This document shows, piece by piece, positions 47,672 through 60,118 of a DNA stretch of 64,000 nucleotides; position 1 is the stretch's first letter, and each line of letters opens with the position of its first letter. Source of the stretch: Rallus limicola (lineage: Eukaryota; Chordata; Aves; Gruiformes; Rallidae); assembly GCA_022605955.1 (NCBI GenBank), contig JAKCOZ010000039.1, positions 4,583,501 to 4,647,500 of the forward strand. The letters run 5' to 3'. The notes below the pieces were generated by a model. The model was not told the origin of the DNA, ran no database searches, and was given only the letters and a program-made list of their open reading frames with translations. Position numbers and translations under genes: made by a program.

Positions 47672-47866
47672 GAGTATAGAAAGTCAGGATGTAACACAGT
47701 GAAACAGCTGATTGAAAAGGCAGCAGAAACGGATTTACTGTGCCCAGAAAAGATCCTGCTGTCACTTTTGAGACAGTTTCCAGAAGCTGACTCCCCTGTT
47801 GCTTTCACACTGACTTTGCTTGTATCATCATACTTTAAACAAGTCCACTTCATGCTGCTTTTTTAA
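47672..47866 (+). other. Candidate exon of the rightward gene (weak)
   Basis: A plus-strand open segment follows the good acceptor TTTTTCCTCTGCAG. It encodes a helix-like stretch with VKQLIEKAAETDLLCPEKIL, LSLLRQFPEADSPVAFTLTL and LVSSYFKQ, and stops at 47866. Residue composition looks protein-like and the strand matches the LRR exon 14.8 kb away. I do not recognise the sequence and no convincing donor was found. The opposite strand is also open (47452-47853), so chance is possible. Confidence 0.25.
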
Positions 47867-48019
47867 TATGGGAGTTCTCTGAATGTGTGACCCTTTCAGT
47901 AGGGTGAGCACAAAGTGCATAGGGCTATCACTATGGCACACACAGAGGAACATTCACCAGAGGAACTGCATCTGCTTCTCAGGTGAAAGATCTCATTGCA
48001 TTGTCACATGGCACCTAGC

Positions 48020-49112
48020 AGAACAGATTCAGGCTTGGCTTGGATGGGTGTACGCTTTGCTGGGTAAAAAACTGGCTGGATGGCCAGGCCCAGAGAGTGG
48101 CGGTGAATGGAGTTACATCCAGTTGGCAGCCAGTCACTACTGGCATTCCCCAGGGCTCTGTGCTGTGTCCAGTTCTCTTTAATATCTTTGTTAATGACCT
48201 GGATGAGGGGATTTGAGTGCACCCTCTGTAAGTCCCCAGATGACACTAAGTTAGGCAGGAGTGTTGATCTCCTTGAGGGTAGGAAGGCCTTACAGAGGCC
48301 TACAGGCTGGATCGATGGGCCAAGGCCAATGCCATGAGGTTCAACAAAGCAAAGTGTTGGGTCCTGTATATGGATCATAATAACCCCAGGGAGTGCTACA
48401 GGCTCAGGGAAGAGTAGCTGGAAAGCTGCATGGCAGAGAAGGACCTGGGGGTCTTGTTTGACAGCGGGCTGAACATGAGCCAGCAGTATGCCCAGGTGGC
48501 CAAGAATACCAACAGCATCCTGGCCTGTATTAAGAATGGTGGGGTGAGTAGGACTAGGGAAGTAATTGTCCTCCTGTAGTCAGCGCTGGTGAGGCTCCAC
48601 CTTGAATACTGTGTTCAGTTTTGGGCTCCTCGGTACAGAAAAGACATTGAGGTGCTGGAGCGTGTCCAGAGAAGGGTGACGAGGCTGGTGAGGGGACTGG
48701 AGATTAAATGTTATTAGGAACTACTGAGGGAACTGGGGTTCTTTAGTCTGGAGGAGGTTGAGGGGAGATTTAATTGCTCTCTACAGCTCTCTGAAAGGTT
48801 GTGGAGAGGCAGGGGCTGACCTTTTCTCCCTAGTGACAAGTGACAGGACAAGAGGAAATGGCATCAAGTTATGCTAGGGAAGGTTTAGATTAGATATTAG
48901 GAAAAAAATTCTTCACAGAGAGGATTGTTAGGCACTGGAATGGGCTGCCCAGGAAAGTAGTGGAGTCTCTACCCGTGGAGGTATTTAAAAGATAGATATG
49001 GTGCCAATCACATGGTTTAGTAGTGAATGTCAGGTTAGGGTGATTGTTGGACTTGATGATCTAAAGGGTCCCTTCCAACCAAGGAAATTCTATGATTTTA
49101 CAATTCTATGAA
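48020..49112 (+). mobile_element. CR1 LINE, 5'-truncated, about 1.1 kb
   Basis: Reverse-transcriptase text ([12 protein letters not shown] region near 48150, [12 protein letters not shown] near 48190, then DDTKLGRSVDLLEGRKALQR) leads into late ORF2. The tail is ATTCTATGATTTTACAATTCTATGA. It contains several frameshifts and stops, for example CTGTAGTCAGCGC where LYSAL is expected. Confidence 0.92.
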
Positions 49113-50447
49113 TAGGGACTGTTGGACATATTGCCACTTTTCACATGCAGTACAGCATTGCTCATGCATTCTTTAAACTGTAATTCTTAAGGTACCTCTG
49201 AAAACCTCCCCTTTCCATCCTGCATGTTGTCAAACTCTCCTGCTGCATGCTACACGTCATTCGATGCAGTGCGTGTGTAAATTCCATCTGTGTTGAACAA
49301 AAATGCTAATGCATTTTGTGATTGGCTGTGCTGAGATGATTAGTTTTAATTGTTTGCACATTTCCTCTGAACAAGAAAAATCCATATGGGGCACAATGAA
49401 TTTGTCATACCAACTTTTCCTCAGAAAGGATGCCAGGGTCTTCTTTTCTCTTTTCTTCAGCAGGCAGGGGTTTTTGGACAATACCTAGCTAGAGCGATAA
49501 AGAGTACAAATGATGAAAATGGAAAAGCAGTGTCTGATGGTTATGTCAGTGCTCAAGGGCAAGTCAAGCAGGCAGATGTTTCCCTTGACAATGATCATGT
49601 ATCCCACAGTCCAGTGTAAATCCAGGCCAAAGGCACATGGTTGTCTGTTCATCAGCTATAGTCATGGTCAAACACAAATCCAACTCAAAGATTGCCCTCT
49701 TCAGACTCTTTTTCAGCCTGACAGTGCACAACCCTAGTTTGACCACATTTCCAACACCTACAGACGTACCTTCTTAATCAAGATAGTGACCACGGGCAAA
49801 CATTCTTTCAGCCCAAAACTACAAGTTTCTATGACCTAAGCAGTGGTTTGACTCTCTGTGAATCAAGTTTCCCTGACAGACAGAGTCGAACAAAAAGGTG
49901 ATAAATATCATCCAGGTCTACTTCATAAGAATAACAACTCTGCATGTTGGTATTACTGCAAGAAGAGTTGATAAATATTGTTATACTTTGTGTAGAAAAG
50001 CAGCCAATTGCCAAGCCAAAGCAAAGAGAAAAGCATTTTATTATAGCTAAAAGTCGTAGTGGGCCTGATAGCTTCTCATCTCACAAAATGTTTCTGTTAT
50101 GACAGGTAAGAGAAATCTTCTGGAATCTGTAAAATTACTCTGTCAGATTGTATCTGAAAGGGTTTCAAGCAGGAGGTAAGTGGTTCATGTAAATTATACT
50201 GCATACAGGTAGATGACCAGAAAGAGTATATATTTTAGGAGATATTGCTTGTCCTCCTACTATTTGAATTTCCTCACCTATATAAGCTTATGCAGCATAT
50301 GAAAGTGAAAGAAATAAGCAATGGATTCTCTTCCACTCAGTCACTTTTCACTAGTCTACATTGTTGACTGCATCAAAAATGAAGGAGTTCCAGGAGCAAC
50401 TTCCATTTTAAACCGGTGTCAGAAATAGGAAAACCCTTCTTTGAGTT
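49113..50447. other. Nothing recognised
   Basis: About 1.3 kb between CR1 copies, with no exon or repeat seen. Confidence 0.35.
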
Positions 50448-50513
50448 AAAAAAGGAGTTGGACTTGATCCTTATGAGTCCCTTCCAACTCAGTGTATTCT
50501 ATGATTCTATGAA
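50448..50513 (+). mobile_element. CR1 LINE 3' tail only
   Basis: GGAGTTGGACTTGATCCTTATGAG, CCCTTCCAACTCAGTG and two ATTCTATG units. Confidence 0.88.
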
Positions 50514-53333
50514 AAATCATAGATTCTCCTGTATGAAGCACCCATTGTCTCCCCCTTTGCTTCTGAACAACACTCAAAAAGCCATTTGTTTCCCATTACA
50601 ACTATGAAGTCCTTAGTAACCAGCTAATGGTAAAAAAAGGAGCTTGCAGACTGAAGTTCACATGGTGATTTTGTCTGATACTGATTTACCCCTGTTTGAA
50701 ACAAGAAAGCATGAGCAACAGAAGATCCTGTGTAATTAATATTAAATATCTTAGTACCTTTTTGTTGGTAAATTGTTTTATTGAAAGCTTTTCCTACACA
50801 TCTTGCAGGGAAAGAAAAATACCCCCACATTTATGTTTGTGTATTAGAAGTTGCCCTCATGTCCTGAGAAATACATGGTGCAAAGTAATAACTTTAAATG
50901 AAATTACAAAAGTTTACACACAGAGAATATAAGGTTGAGATATTACTGAATTTTTGTAATGTTCCCTAAAAATGTATCTATAATGATATAATAATGATGA
51001 TACTTTAAAAGAAAAGCCACAAACCCCCTCCAAGAAACTCCTTGTCCTCTTAGCCCCTCATTAGTAAATTGTGCATCTTTCTCTCTATTTGTACAAAATT
51101 GGAACAGGCTGAAACCAGTCTTTTTGGCCACACCAGGATCCTAACATGATTCCTAGACCATAGAGCAGTAGTATTTGCTCAGAAGAGTAGTGTTGCTCTT
51201 CAGTAGCAAAAGGCTTTTAGTGCCAAGGTAAACTTGCTTGCACTTTGCTTTCATGGCAAAAATGACATGTTCAGAGACAACGACCTCTTGTCAAGTTTGT
51301 GTAAGCCCAGGCTTCCAGTGCAAGCTACACTGTGTGGTGTTGGTGCATTGCTTCTCCTGTCATACTTTCCTATTATGTGGGTTTAAAAACACTACTGGCA
51401 TCTTGTTCCTTCCACTGCACAACATCCACCATCAAGATACACCATCTACCACTTCAGCTAGCATTTGTGTGGTCATGTTGCCAACCAGATCCAGCTTAAA
51501 AGAAAAAGGGTGCGGGGGTCAGGGGGAAGGAGGAAGAGAAGTGGTGTTTGCTCACCACTTCTTCTGTGGTATTCTAGAGGTGGGTGTACAGCTATTTCTG
51601 TTGTTCTACTTCACGTGGTGGAAATGGCATTTTGATCCGTGGTATTGATCTGAAAGGTGAAAATGCAGTCTCAGCTAATTGTTAGCTAATTGTGCTTGTG
51701 CTTTGGCACAGAGGATGCGATTCTGGGTTAGTTCTCACTGCTGAAGCTCAGTTCTGAGTACAGGCAGCACAGGCAGATCTTCAAGAGGGCAACCATTCTG
51801 CTGGCAAGAGCTCTGCTGTGCTCAGAGTTTGAGAGGTGTGCTGCATCTGGGAAGAACAAAAACAGCACTTGGAGATTTTCTGACAGACACTATGCTGTAA
51901 GGTCCATGTTCCTAGTTGTATGCAGCCTGCCCAAGCCTGTGAAAGGCTAAAAGCAGCACTGTAGATGTTTCAGATGTTTCTGCTGCCATAGATGTTTCTG
52001 CTGAGTGGTTTGATCCAACCTCTTTGCATGGGTAGGAATACAGTTGCTGTGTCACCAGGGACTAGAAGAGTGGTTTTGAGGAAGTGGATAATAACACGTG
52101 GAGGTTTCATGCTACTGTTAGAGAGGTACCCTGATGTGTACTCCTGATGTATATTGAAAGAAGAAAAATATATTTGTTTCCAAGCATTTTCTAAGGTGTT
52201 TTCTCAGCCTCTCCTGTCCTGTTCAGGGAGGCCATCAGAGATAGGATGCTGTAGTGTCCCATTCTCCCTCCTCTTTCTCAGGCAGGTGCAGCCTTACCAG
52301 ACTACAACCACTCCATCCTGTTGCATTAGTGGAATAGTGGTGTTATAATGCAATAAATTAATCCACATTTGGCATTAAGTGACAGTGAGGTCGAAGGCAC
52401 AAGACCTAAAGCACTCAGGAGAAGGATGCCACTTCTGAACTGGTTTGGGTTGTTGTGCACTCCAGCACAATGAGAAGCCCATAGTCTCTGTAACTGGAAA
52501 TGGTGGCTAGGGGGGAAGGCAAACTACTGGTGTTGCTGAACCCAATTCTATTCACAGGCCCTTTTGTTTCTGTACTCAAATACTTACTCTTCTCCCCTCA
52601 AAGGAAAAAGAAAGGGAGTGTTTGCAAAGAACCCGCAATCTTTATACCTTTTTGTGGGTATTCATGAGTTAATTGATTATTGTGTGAGAGCTACATCCCT
52701 GAGATCCTCTGTAGGAAGTTTGCTGAACACTTCTCATTCTGTCTTTATTTTCTAATGTTTGTTTTCCCCTTAAGAAGTTCTGTAATGCCTGACATCCTTT
52801 TTTATGGCATACACTTGAATGATGCCCCAACAGGGATAGTGCTGAGGGTGTTTGGGAAACTATTTTCCATTTTATAGCAAGCAAGTAATATGAAGAGGAA
52901 AAACCAATGACTAGGTCCCCAGTAGAAGTATTATGTTCCTTCTTGTACCAGAAGATTGCTGTTAGCCTTCAGGTGTATCCTTTAAAGATGCACCGCTGAT
53001 GTTTCTGTGTTTAATAGTCAATAGCAGCTTTCATTCAAAGTATTTTTTGGCTTTGTAAGCTCATTCATAGAAAAATGATATTAAATTATTTACTGTACCA
53101 CTGAATGAAAAAGAAGTGCTTAAAATGATTTAAACCTCTTTTGTTAACATTAGAGTAGCTGTAGGCATACCTGAATTACATGCTTTGCTTCTATAGTTCC
53201 CTTGCCTTAAATTCTTCATTGTTTATTTCTTCTTTTTTCTTGTTTCACCTTCTTTGGCCCTTTTTTTTTCCTATTTTTTTACTTGTACCGTGTCTCATTT
53301 TCTTTCTGATTTCATCCTGCATAATTTTCATGT
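50514..53333. other. Nothing recognised
   Basis: About 2.8 kb. The frame at 51238-51648 (136 codons) is Cys/Phe/Leu-rich with no motif and no splice context. Duplicated text GATGTTTC...GATGTTTCTGCTG lies near 51965-52000. Confidence 0.35.
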
Positions 53334-53906
53334 GTGTCCAGCAGGTCAAAGGAGGTGATCCTCCCCCTCTACTCTGCGTTGGTCAGGCCCCACCTGGAGT
53401 ACTGTGTCCAGTTCTGGGCTCCCTGGTATAAAAAAGACAGGGACCTTCTGGAGAGAGTCCAGAGAAGGGCAACAAAGATGATTAAGGGCCTGGAACATCT
53501 CCCCTATGAGGAAAGGCTGAGTGAGCTGGGTCTGTTCAGCCTGGAGAAAAGAAGACTTAGGGGGGACCTAATTAGTGTTTATAAATATCTTAGACTTGGG
53601 ATACAGGGGGAATTGGCCAGCCCCTTTTCAGTGGTCTGTGGGGACAGGACTAGGGGCAATGGCTGTAAGTTGGAGCACAGGAAGTTCCGCACCAACATGG
53701 GGAAGAACTTTTACACAGTGAGGGTGACAGAGCCCTGGGACAGGCTGCCCAGGGGGTTGTGGAGTCTCCTTCTCTGGAGATATTCAAGACCCGTCTGGAT
53801 GCCTATCTATGCAATATGAGCTAGGGAGCTGCTTTGGCAGGGGGGTTGGACCCGATGATCTCTTGAGGTCCCTTCCAACCCCTAAGATTCTGTGATTCTG
53901 TGATTC
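53334..53906 (+). mobile_element. CR1 LINE 3' fragment, relatively intact
   Basis: One frame, 53334-53819 (161 codons), encodes [15 protein letters not shown] text, [40 protein letters not shown] and [20 protein letters not shown]. It is followed by the UTR and ATTCTGTGATTCTGTGATTC. It shares [10 protein letters not shown] and [11 protein letters not shown] with the copies at 23693 and 34166, marking one young subfamily. Confidence 0.96.
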
Positions 53907-56411
53907 ATGGCACCTGCTCAGCACTGTGCCTATTGCCAAAGTGGAATTCAAGCCAAGTATGGTCAGCACCATACAAAGTGGTTGTCAGATGTGGAAAACA
54001 AGAGAAGGTGTCTCTTGCTTTTGGTAAAGAACCAGAGAATTAGTATTTCATGGGTTTTGGGAATTTGCCTACTGATGTAAACTTTTTCCATTGGTGGGTC
54101 TGAACCAGCAGTTTAGGGTCCTAGCTGAACGAGGCAGAGGAAGCTTCACCCAAACTCTCACATGGGATTCTCTGCCAGAATGTATGTTTCTGCCTTCGTA
54201 GGGAACACAAAGGGCATGGAGAAACAGTTTTCTAAGCCACCTTACATACACAGTTTGGAGGCTCCACCCAACTGTCTGCTGCAGGCTTCCATGGGAACAG
54301 GAGTAGCTACCTGGATAAGCAAGCTCCTCCTTGGAAGTAAACAGTGGATTTCAGTTAAGGACTTTGATATCTCAGAATAAATATATCTAGTGAGAGGGTG
54401 GATCAGGAATAATTGATTAGAGTTTTTGAGAATAATTCTAGCTGAAAAAATTCTGCTTTAAATGAACTTCAATCTTATGCAAATGCTCTGTGCAAATAAA
54501 CCTTAAATATTCCATTTCTTTTACCGTGACCTTGAAAGAATTAGTTTAATTGTTCCCTCTCCTGTTCTATTTGCTGAAATTCCAATATTCACAATGAACT
54601 TGCTTGGTATCTGATATGCTGGGATATGATGGTGTTTAGAAGATATAAGTATGCTGTGTTGTAGCAACACAGCCCAGGTTTTTTTCTGATACCAATTTAT
54701 TCTGAGTAACATATGTGTAAGAAGTTTAATTATTGAATCAAACAGATTATGTGTCACTTTATTATCTATTTCTGCAAGTATGGAAATTGTCAAAGACAAA
54801 GGTGGAAATACCAGAAACACCATCACCAGCAAACAGTGTTGGGAGTTCTCTTTCTTGATACTATAAAAAAAAGAATATTGATTTTTTGCATTCTTGCCAG
54901 CAATATCCTTATATAGGTGTGGAGAACAGTATTTATAGACCTTTATTCTCTTTGCTGAAAAGTGTGCAGTACACATACATTCCTCAGCTGTATAAATCAT
55001 CTCCAAAGCATCCAAATCAATGGAGCCACTCCCCACTTTACCAGCTCACAGCTGAGATCCTCAAATGACACCCTCCCTCCTTATTTTATTCAACTTATCT
55101 ACACTTTGCCTAGGGTTTATTAAGAGAACTATTTGCTAACACTACTATAATTTTGCTGACTTTTGAGAGAGGGAAGCACTGGTCTTGTCAGGTTATTTTT
55201 CACAGATACTCAGGCCTTGCTGCATATTGAAAAGATTCTTGGTTCATGGTTCTCACTGGTGAAATCTTTGCTGTGCTGCATCTGTTCTTTTCAGGTGAGA
55301 TGCTTAAATTATTTAAAAGTTCTTGAATGCCACAGCATTGTCCCAACCTTATGAGGGCCTGTTCACCTTTTGCATGTTGTAGAGACCTCCAGACTAGTCT
55401 TGGGTGGGCTGACACATCCACACAGTGAGGTGGAGTGACAGGCAGGATGCAGGGACACCAGCCAGGTCTGTGGGACAGACAGTGCAGAGAGAGACAGAGC
55501 CCAGCCCTGCCTCTCAGCTCACACACAACAATGCATTGCTGAGGTTGTGATGCTTCTTTTGCTAGAGCAGGTTAACTTCAGTTATTTCTAGAGTCACCTC
55601 ACTTCTGCCTGAGGTCAGAAACACCTTTTTACACAGTATACACAGTATAACCTTATGCAGCATCTAAGCACAATGGTCTCTGCAGCTTTGCTGTGGCTTC
55701 CAATGAGGGAAAGAAAGATTTGTCATATTGCTTTGGTTTTCTTTGGTTTGGTTTGATTTTGTCTATGGGAGCACTGAGCAACTTGATGCTTTGCTGAGGT
55801 TGGGCTTCTGTTTCTGAAAATTCACCATGTCCAGAAATAGTCTGGGTCACTGTGTGTGCCATGCAGCAGTGAAGATCAGTGTGGAAAGAAATTGCAAGAT
55901 CAATATGCAGAGTTGTGCCAAACATTAATAGCAGTATGAAAATCGGGGAGGGGCATCATTTCAGAGAAGGTTCGGGTGTTCCAGATACTTTTTGACCAGC
56001 ATTAAAAAATTAGTTGAAAATTTCATCATGAAATTGAATTACAAAAATGGTCAACACTCTCAATTTTCTTTTGCATGTATTAATTTCTATTTTGCAAAAT
56101 ACATTATGTGTTTGTCCAAGGAACATTTCCTTTGAAACATCAGTTTATTTATTACAGCAGATTCATTAAACAATTGAATAATAATAGTATCTTCTTGTGT
56201 CATCAAGACATTCCCATATGCTCATTAAAAACCAAACCTAAATACTATTGACATTGCTTTCTTTTAGTAAAAGGAAATATTTTTCAGTATCTCAGAACCA
56301 GGTTAGATATGAAAACAGGTTTTCATGCAAGTCCACAGTGCCTTGCTTTTGTGCTTAAAGATGCAATTGGAAACTCCATCAAAAGCAGTACATTAGCTAA
56401 GTGATATATAA
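53907..56411. other. Nothing firmly recognised
   Basis: About 2.5 kb. A minus-strand open frame of 171 codons (54521-55036) is the longest outside repeats, but it shows no motif or conserved family and overlaps an opposite frame. I treat it as chance. Confidence 0.35.
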
Positions 56412-57350
56412 AATCATAGACTTGTTCAGGTTGGAAAAGACCTTAAAGACCATCTAGTCATAGAATCATAGAATGCTTTGGGTTGGAAGGGACCTCAAAG
56501 ATCAGTTAGTTCCCACACCCCTGCCATGGGCAGGGACACTCTCCACTAGACCAGGCGTCCCAAAGCCCCATCCAACCCGGCCTTGAACACTGCCAGGGAG
56601 GGGGGCAGCCACAGCTTCTCTGTGCCAGGGTCTCACCACCCTCATAGTGAAGAATTTCTTCCTAACATATAATCTAAACCTACCCTCTTTCAGTTTGAAG
56701 CCATTACCCCTTGTTCTATCACTATGCTACCTGATGAACAGTCCCTCTCCCACTTTCCTGTAGGACCCCTTTAAGTAATGGTGTGCTGTAATTAGGTCTC
56801 CCTTGAGCCTTTTTTTCTCCAGGCTGAATGAGCCAAACTCTCTCAGCCAGTCTTCAGATGAGAGGTGCTCCAGCCCCCAACCAACTTTGTTGCCCTCCTT
56901 TGGACTCACTCCAACAGCAATATGTCTTTCCTCTACTGGGATCCCCAGGGCTGGATGGAATACTCCAGGTAGGATCTCATGAGAGCAGAATAGAGGGGCA
57001 GAATCACCTCCTTCATCCTGCTGGCCACCTTCAAGTTAACCTAACACTGCCAAGTCTACCACTAAAGCACGTCCCTAAATACTACATCTACAGGTCTTTT
57101 AAATACCTTCAGGGATGATGACTCAACTACTGCTTTCCTGAGCAGCCTGTTCCAATGCTTCACTGCTCAGTCAATACATTTTCCTAATACCAAATCTAAA
57201 CCTCCCCTGGCTCAACTTGAGGCCATTTCCTCTTGTCCTATATCATGTTACTCAGGAAAAGAGACAGACACCCACCTGGCTACAAACACCTTTCAAGTAG
57301 TTGTAGAAACCAGTAAGGTCTCCTCTTAGCCTCCTTTTCTCCAGGTTCTT
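56412..57350 (-). mobile_element. CR1 LINE fragment split by a second CR1
   Basis: The outer copy has its tail and first UTR bases at 56412-56457 (AAATCATAGACTTGTTCAGG to GACCATCTAG). It resumes at about 57030 with GTTAACCTAACACTGCCAAG and runs to CTTTTCTCCAGG near 57345. The join restores the usual order of CR1 text, so the middle piece is a later insertion. Confidence 0.88.
56458..57029 (-). mobile_element. CR1 LINE nested inside another CR1
   Basis: A full 3' piece from the complementary tail (TCATAGAATCATAGAATGC) to GGGGCAGAATCACCTCCTTC ATCCTGCTGG. It has GCCATGGGCAGGGACAC in the UTR and belongs to the same subfamily as the copies at 540 and 62846. Both outer and inner copies are in the same orientation. 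Confidence 0.88.
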
Positions 57351-57413
57351 TTTACACAGGGTCCAGGAGGTGCTGCCTCCAGAGCACTCTCTGGAGGAGG
57401 TGAGGAAGGCCGG

Positions 57414-58584
57414 TGTTGTAGTTTTGCATGTCACGGTTCTCGTGGAGGGGGGCTGCAGGGGTGGCTTCTGCAAGAAGCAGCTAGAAGCTCTCTGCAGGCC
57501 TGAGAGTAAGCAAACACCAGCTGGCTCAAAGATGGACCCGCCACTGACCAAGGCCAAGCCCATCAGTGACAGTCACAGCAACTCTGTGAATCACTTTTAA
57601 AAGAAAAAAAAAAAAAAAAAATGAAGCATCTGCTTTTTGCCACCAGAGAAGGGGGTGAAAAGATGTAAAAAATGGTGCAGACACCAAGGTCAGTGAAGAA
57701 GGGGGAGAGGAGGCACCCCAGGTGCCAGAGAGAAAGATGCCCCTGCAGCCGGTAGAGAAACCCATGGTGGAGTGGGTGTCCCCCTGCAGCCCATGGAACA
57801 TGATGGGGAGCAGAGACCCCACCTGCAGCCTGTGGAACGGCCCCATGAGGGAGCAGGTGGAGACATATGAAAGATGCTGTGACCCATGTTGGAGCAAGCC
57901 CCTTGCAGCAGATCTACAGCCCATGGAGAGAGGCTGAGAGAGGCAAAGAGAGAGAAACCCATGCCAGAGCAGGTTTGCTGGAGTGGAACCTGTGACTCTC
58001 TGCAGGACCAGTCTGGGCCTGAGAGACTGAGAGACATTCCATGATTTATGACTGCACCCCACAGCAGTGACCCACACTGGGGCAGCTGGTGAAGAGCTGA
58101 AGCCCTGTGGGAAAGGACTCATGTTGGAGAAGTTCATGAAAGACTGTCTCCTGTGGGTGGGACCTGATGCTGCTACTCACTGTGAGGAATGCCACCCCCA
58201 AATTAGTTCCTTCCAACTAAGAAGCAAAACAACTTGTAAAGAACTGACCAGAACCCTATTCCCTGCCCTTCTCTGTGCCTCAATGGAGGGGGGGGTGGGG
58301 GGGGGGGGGAAAGGGAGAGAAATCATGACTAAAGTGAAGTCTGCTAAGAAAGGAGGGGTGGGGGAGGTGCTTTAAGATCTGTGTAATAAATTAAAGAGTT
58401 TCTTTTCTTTATTCTGTGCTGAGTCTGTTTTGCCCGTGACACTAATTGCGGAATGATCTCTCCTTGTCCTTATCTCTACTCCTAACCCTCTCAATATATA
58501 TTCTCTCCCCTGTCCAGCTGAAGAGGGGAGTGATAGAGTGGCTTTGGTGGGTGTCTGGCCTCCATCCAGGGTCAAACCACCGCA
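57414..58584 (+). mobile_element. Solo LTR of the 1.1-1.2 kb family
   Basis: TGTTGTAGTTTTGCATG to GTCAAACCACCGCA with GCCGG (57409-57413) and GCCAG (58585-58589), a 5-base duplication with one mismatch. It carries GTAATAAATTAAAG near 58383 and GAGTCTGTTTTGCCCGTGAC, as in 12585-13761. A G-run lies near 58288-58309 and an A-run near 57603-57620. No viral genes. Confidence 0.92.
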
Positions 58585-58589
58585 GCCAG

Positions 58590-59989
58590 AGATGGACCTC
58601 TTATCCAGAGGCACTGCCTGCCAGACCTCCTGTCCAGGCCCACCAAGGAATTGCATATGTATCAGTCTCCACAATTTACACAGTTCAGTAAATGTCAAGA
58701 TGTTTGTTCAGTTTTATCATATTGCTTAGAAGACAAAGTGCTTCTGCTTTTGCTTCTACATCCTCAAAGGGAGTTCTTTACAAGCAGAAGGAATTGTTGT
58801 AGTTGTTTGCCAAATTAGTGAACTTTGTTCTGTATAAGGAACAGATACTTGAGGGTTCTTACCTGTTGTTCATGAATTGCACAGTTTGAAACAATTCATC
58901 AACATAAATTAGAAATCCCATGACAAAATCCTTCAAGTATCACAGACTGTCCTGCTCATACTACATCTCCTGAATGTTTTGCATCTACCGATGAGAGCAT
59001 CTGCAATGGATTTTCATTTATGCTGGAACTGTTTTTCACCTATATTACTGTATTTTGTAGATTTTTGGTTTGCAATTTTAATGAAATATAGATGGTGGTC
59101 TTTGACTGTAGTCATCTGCTACTACCCTGGGAAATATTCAGCACCAAATAATTGTTTTTCTTGCAAAACAGATTCCAAGAATCTAAGAAAATTCTGAACT
59201 TCAATGCAATATATAAATCCTGTTTCATTATTATAATCTTCATTATTTACATTCATGTGTCTGTTTATTGTAACTTAGATTTTATCCTATTATATTTTAA
59301 CCCTTAGATTTAGGTTTTATGTGACTGCAGGCCATTTAATAGGTAGTGCATGTGATGTAGATAGACTTCAGCAGGTATTGGTCATAAACCAAGTCTGGCT
59401 TAGAAGGAACAAGATGCTTGATTGTATATATTAATGTGTATTTGAGATTATAAGTGATACTGTTTAAATATCTCAGCATTTATGTAGATTAAGGTGGTGT
59501 GTGTAACAGTAACTATATACTTTCCAGAGGAGTCACAGTGATGCAGAAGCAGTGTTGTCCTAACAGAGTTTGTATAAAATTTCCTAGGTTAGAAACAAAA
59601 TAAAGAGTTTAATAGAGCAGCAGCAAAATAAAGTTTCACCACATGGGCTCCGGAGATGTTTTGGACTGCATGTTTGGATGTTTTGGGTCCCCTCTGGAGA
59701 TGAGAATATTCCAGGACTTGGCTGAGCTGCCTGAGCTAATAGATCCATTTATGCCTTAGGCAGGTCATGAAGGGAAGTCTGCTACAGTTTGAACAATGTG
59801 GGAGAGTGGGGTAAAAAGAAAATGCAAGCCTAACGTGACAGAGTTTAAGAGGCAGCCACAGAACTGGGCCATTTATTTCATCACACAGTTAGGAAAGCAG
59901 CCTGAACCTGGGCACTGGTAAGAGATAAGACTTCACTGCTCTTTGTGATTGCAGGTATAGATCTTGTGCGTGTCCATGCTTTATGACAT
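58590..59989. other. Nothing recognised
   Basis: About 1.4 kb of AT-rich DNA right of the LTR, without exon or repeat. Confidence 0.35.
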
Positions 59990-60118
59990 GTTGGTTCCCT
60001 GGATGTGTTTAAAAAAAGGGTAGATGAGGTACTTAGGGATATGGCTTAGCTTAGGATGGGATTGGTTGGACTTGATGATCTTCCAAGGTCTTTTCCAACC
60101 CGGTGATTCTGTGATACT
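59990..60118 (+). mobile_element. CR1 LINE 3' end
   Basis: GTTCCCTGGATGTGTTTAAA, GGGTAGATGAGGTACTTAGG and GGTTGGACTTGATGATCTTC, then GGTGATTCTGTGATAC. It matches the 3' end of the copy at 40000-40602. Confidence 0.92.

Noticed and set aside
54521..55036. 171-codon minus-strand open frame
   Set aside because: Longest frame outside repeats, but no motif, no splice context and no resemblance to a known family; AT-rich chance frames of this size occur in 64 kb.
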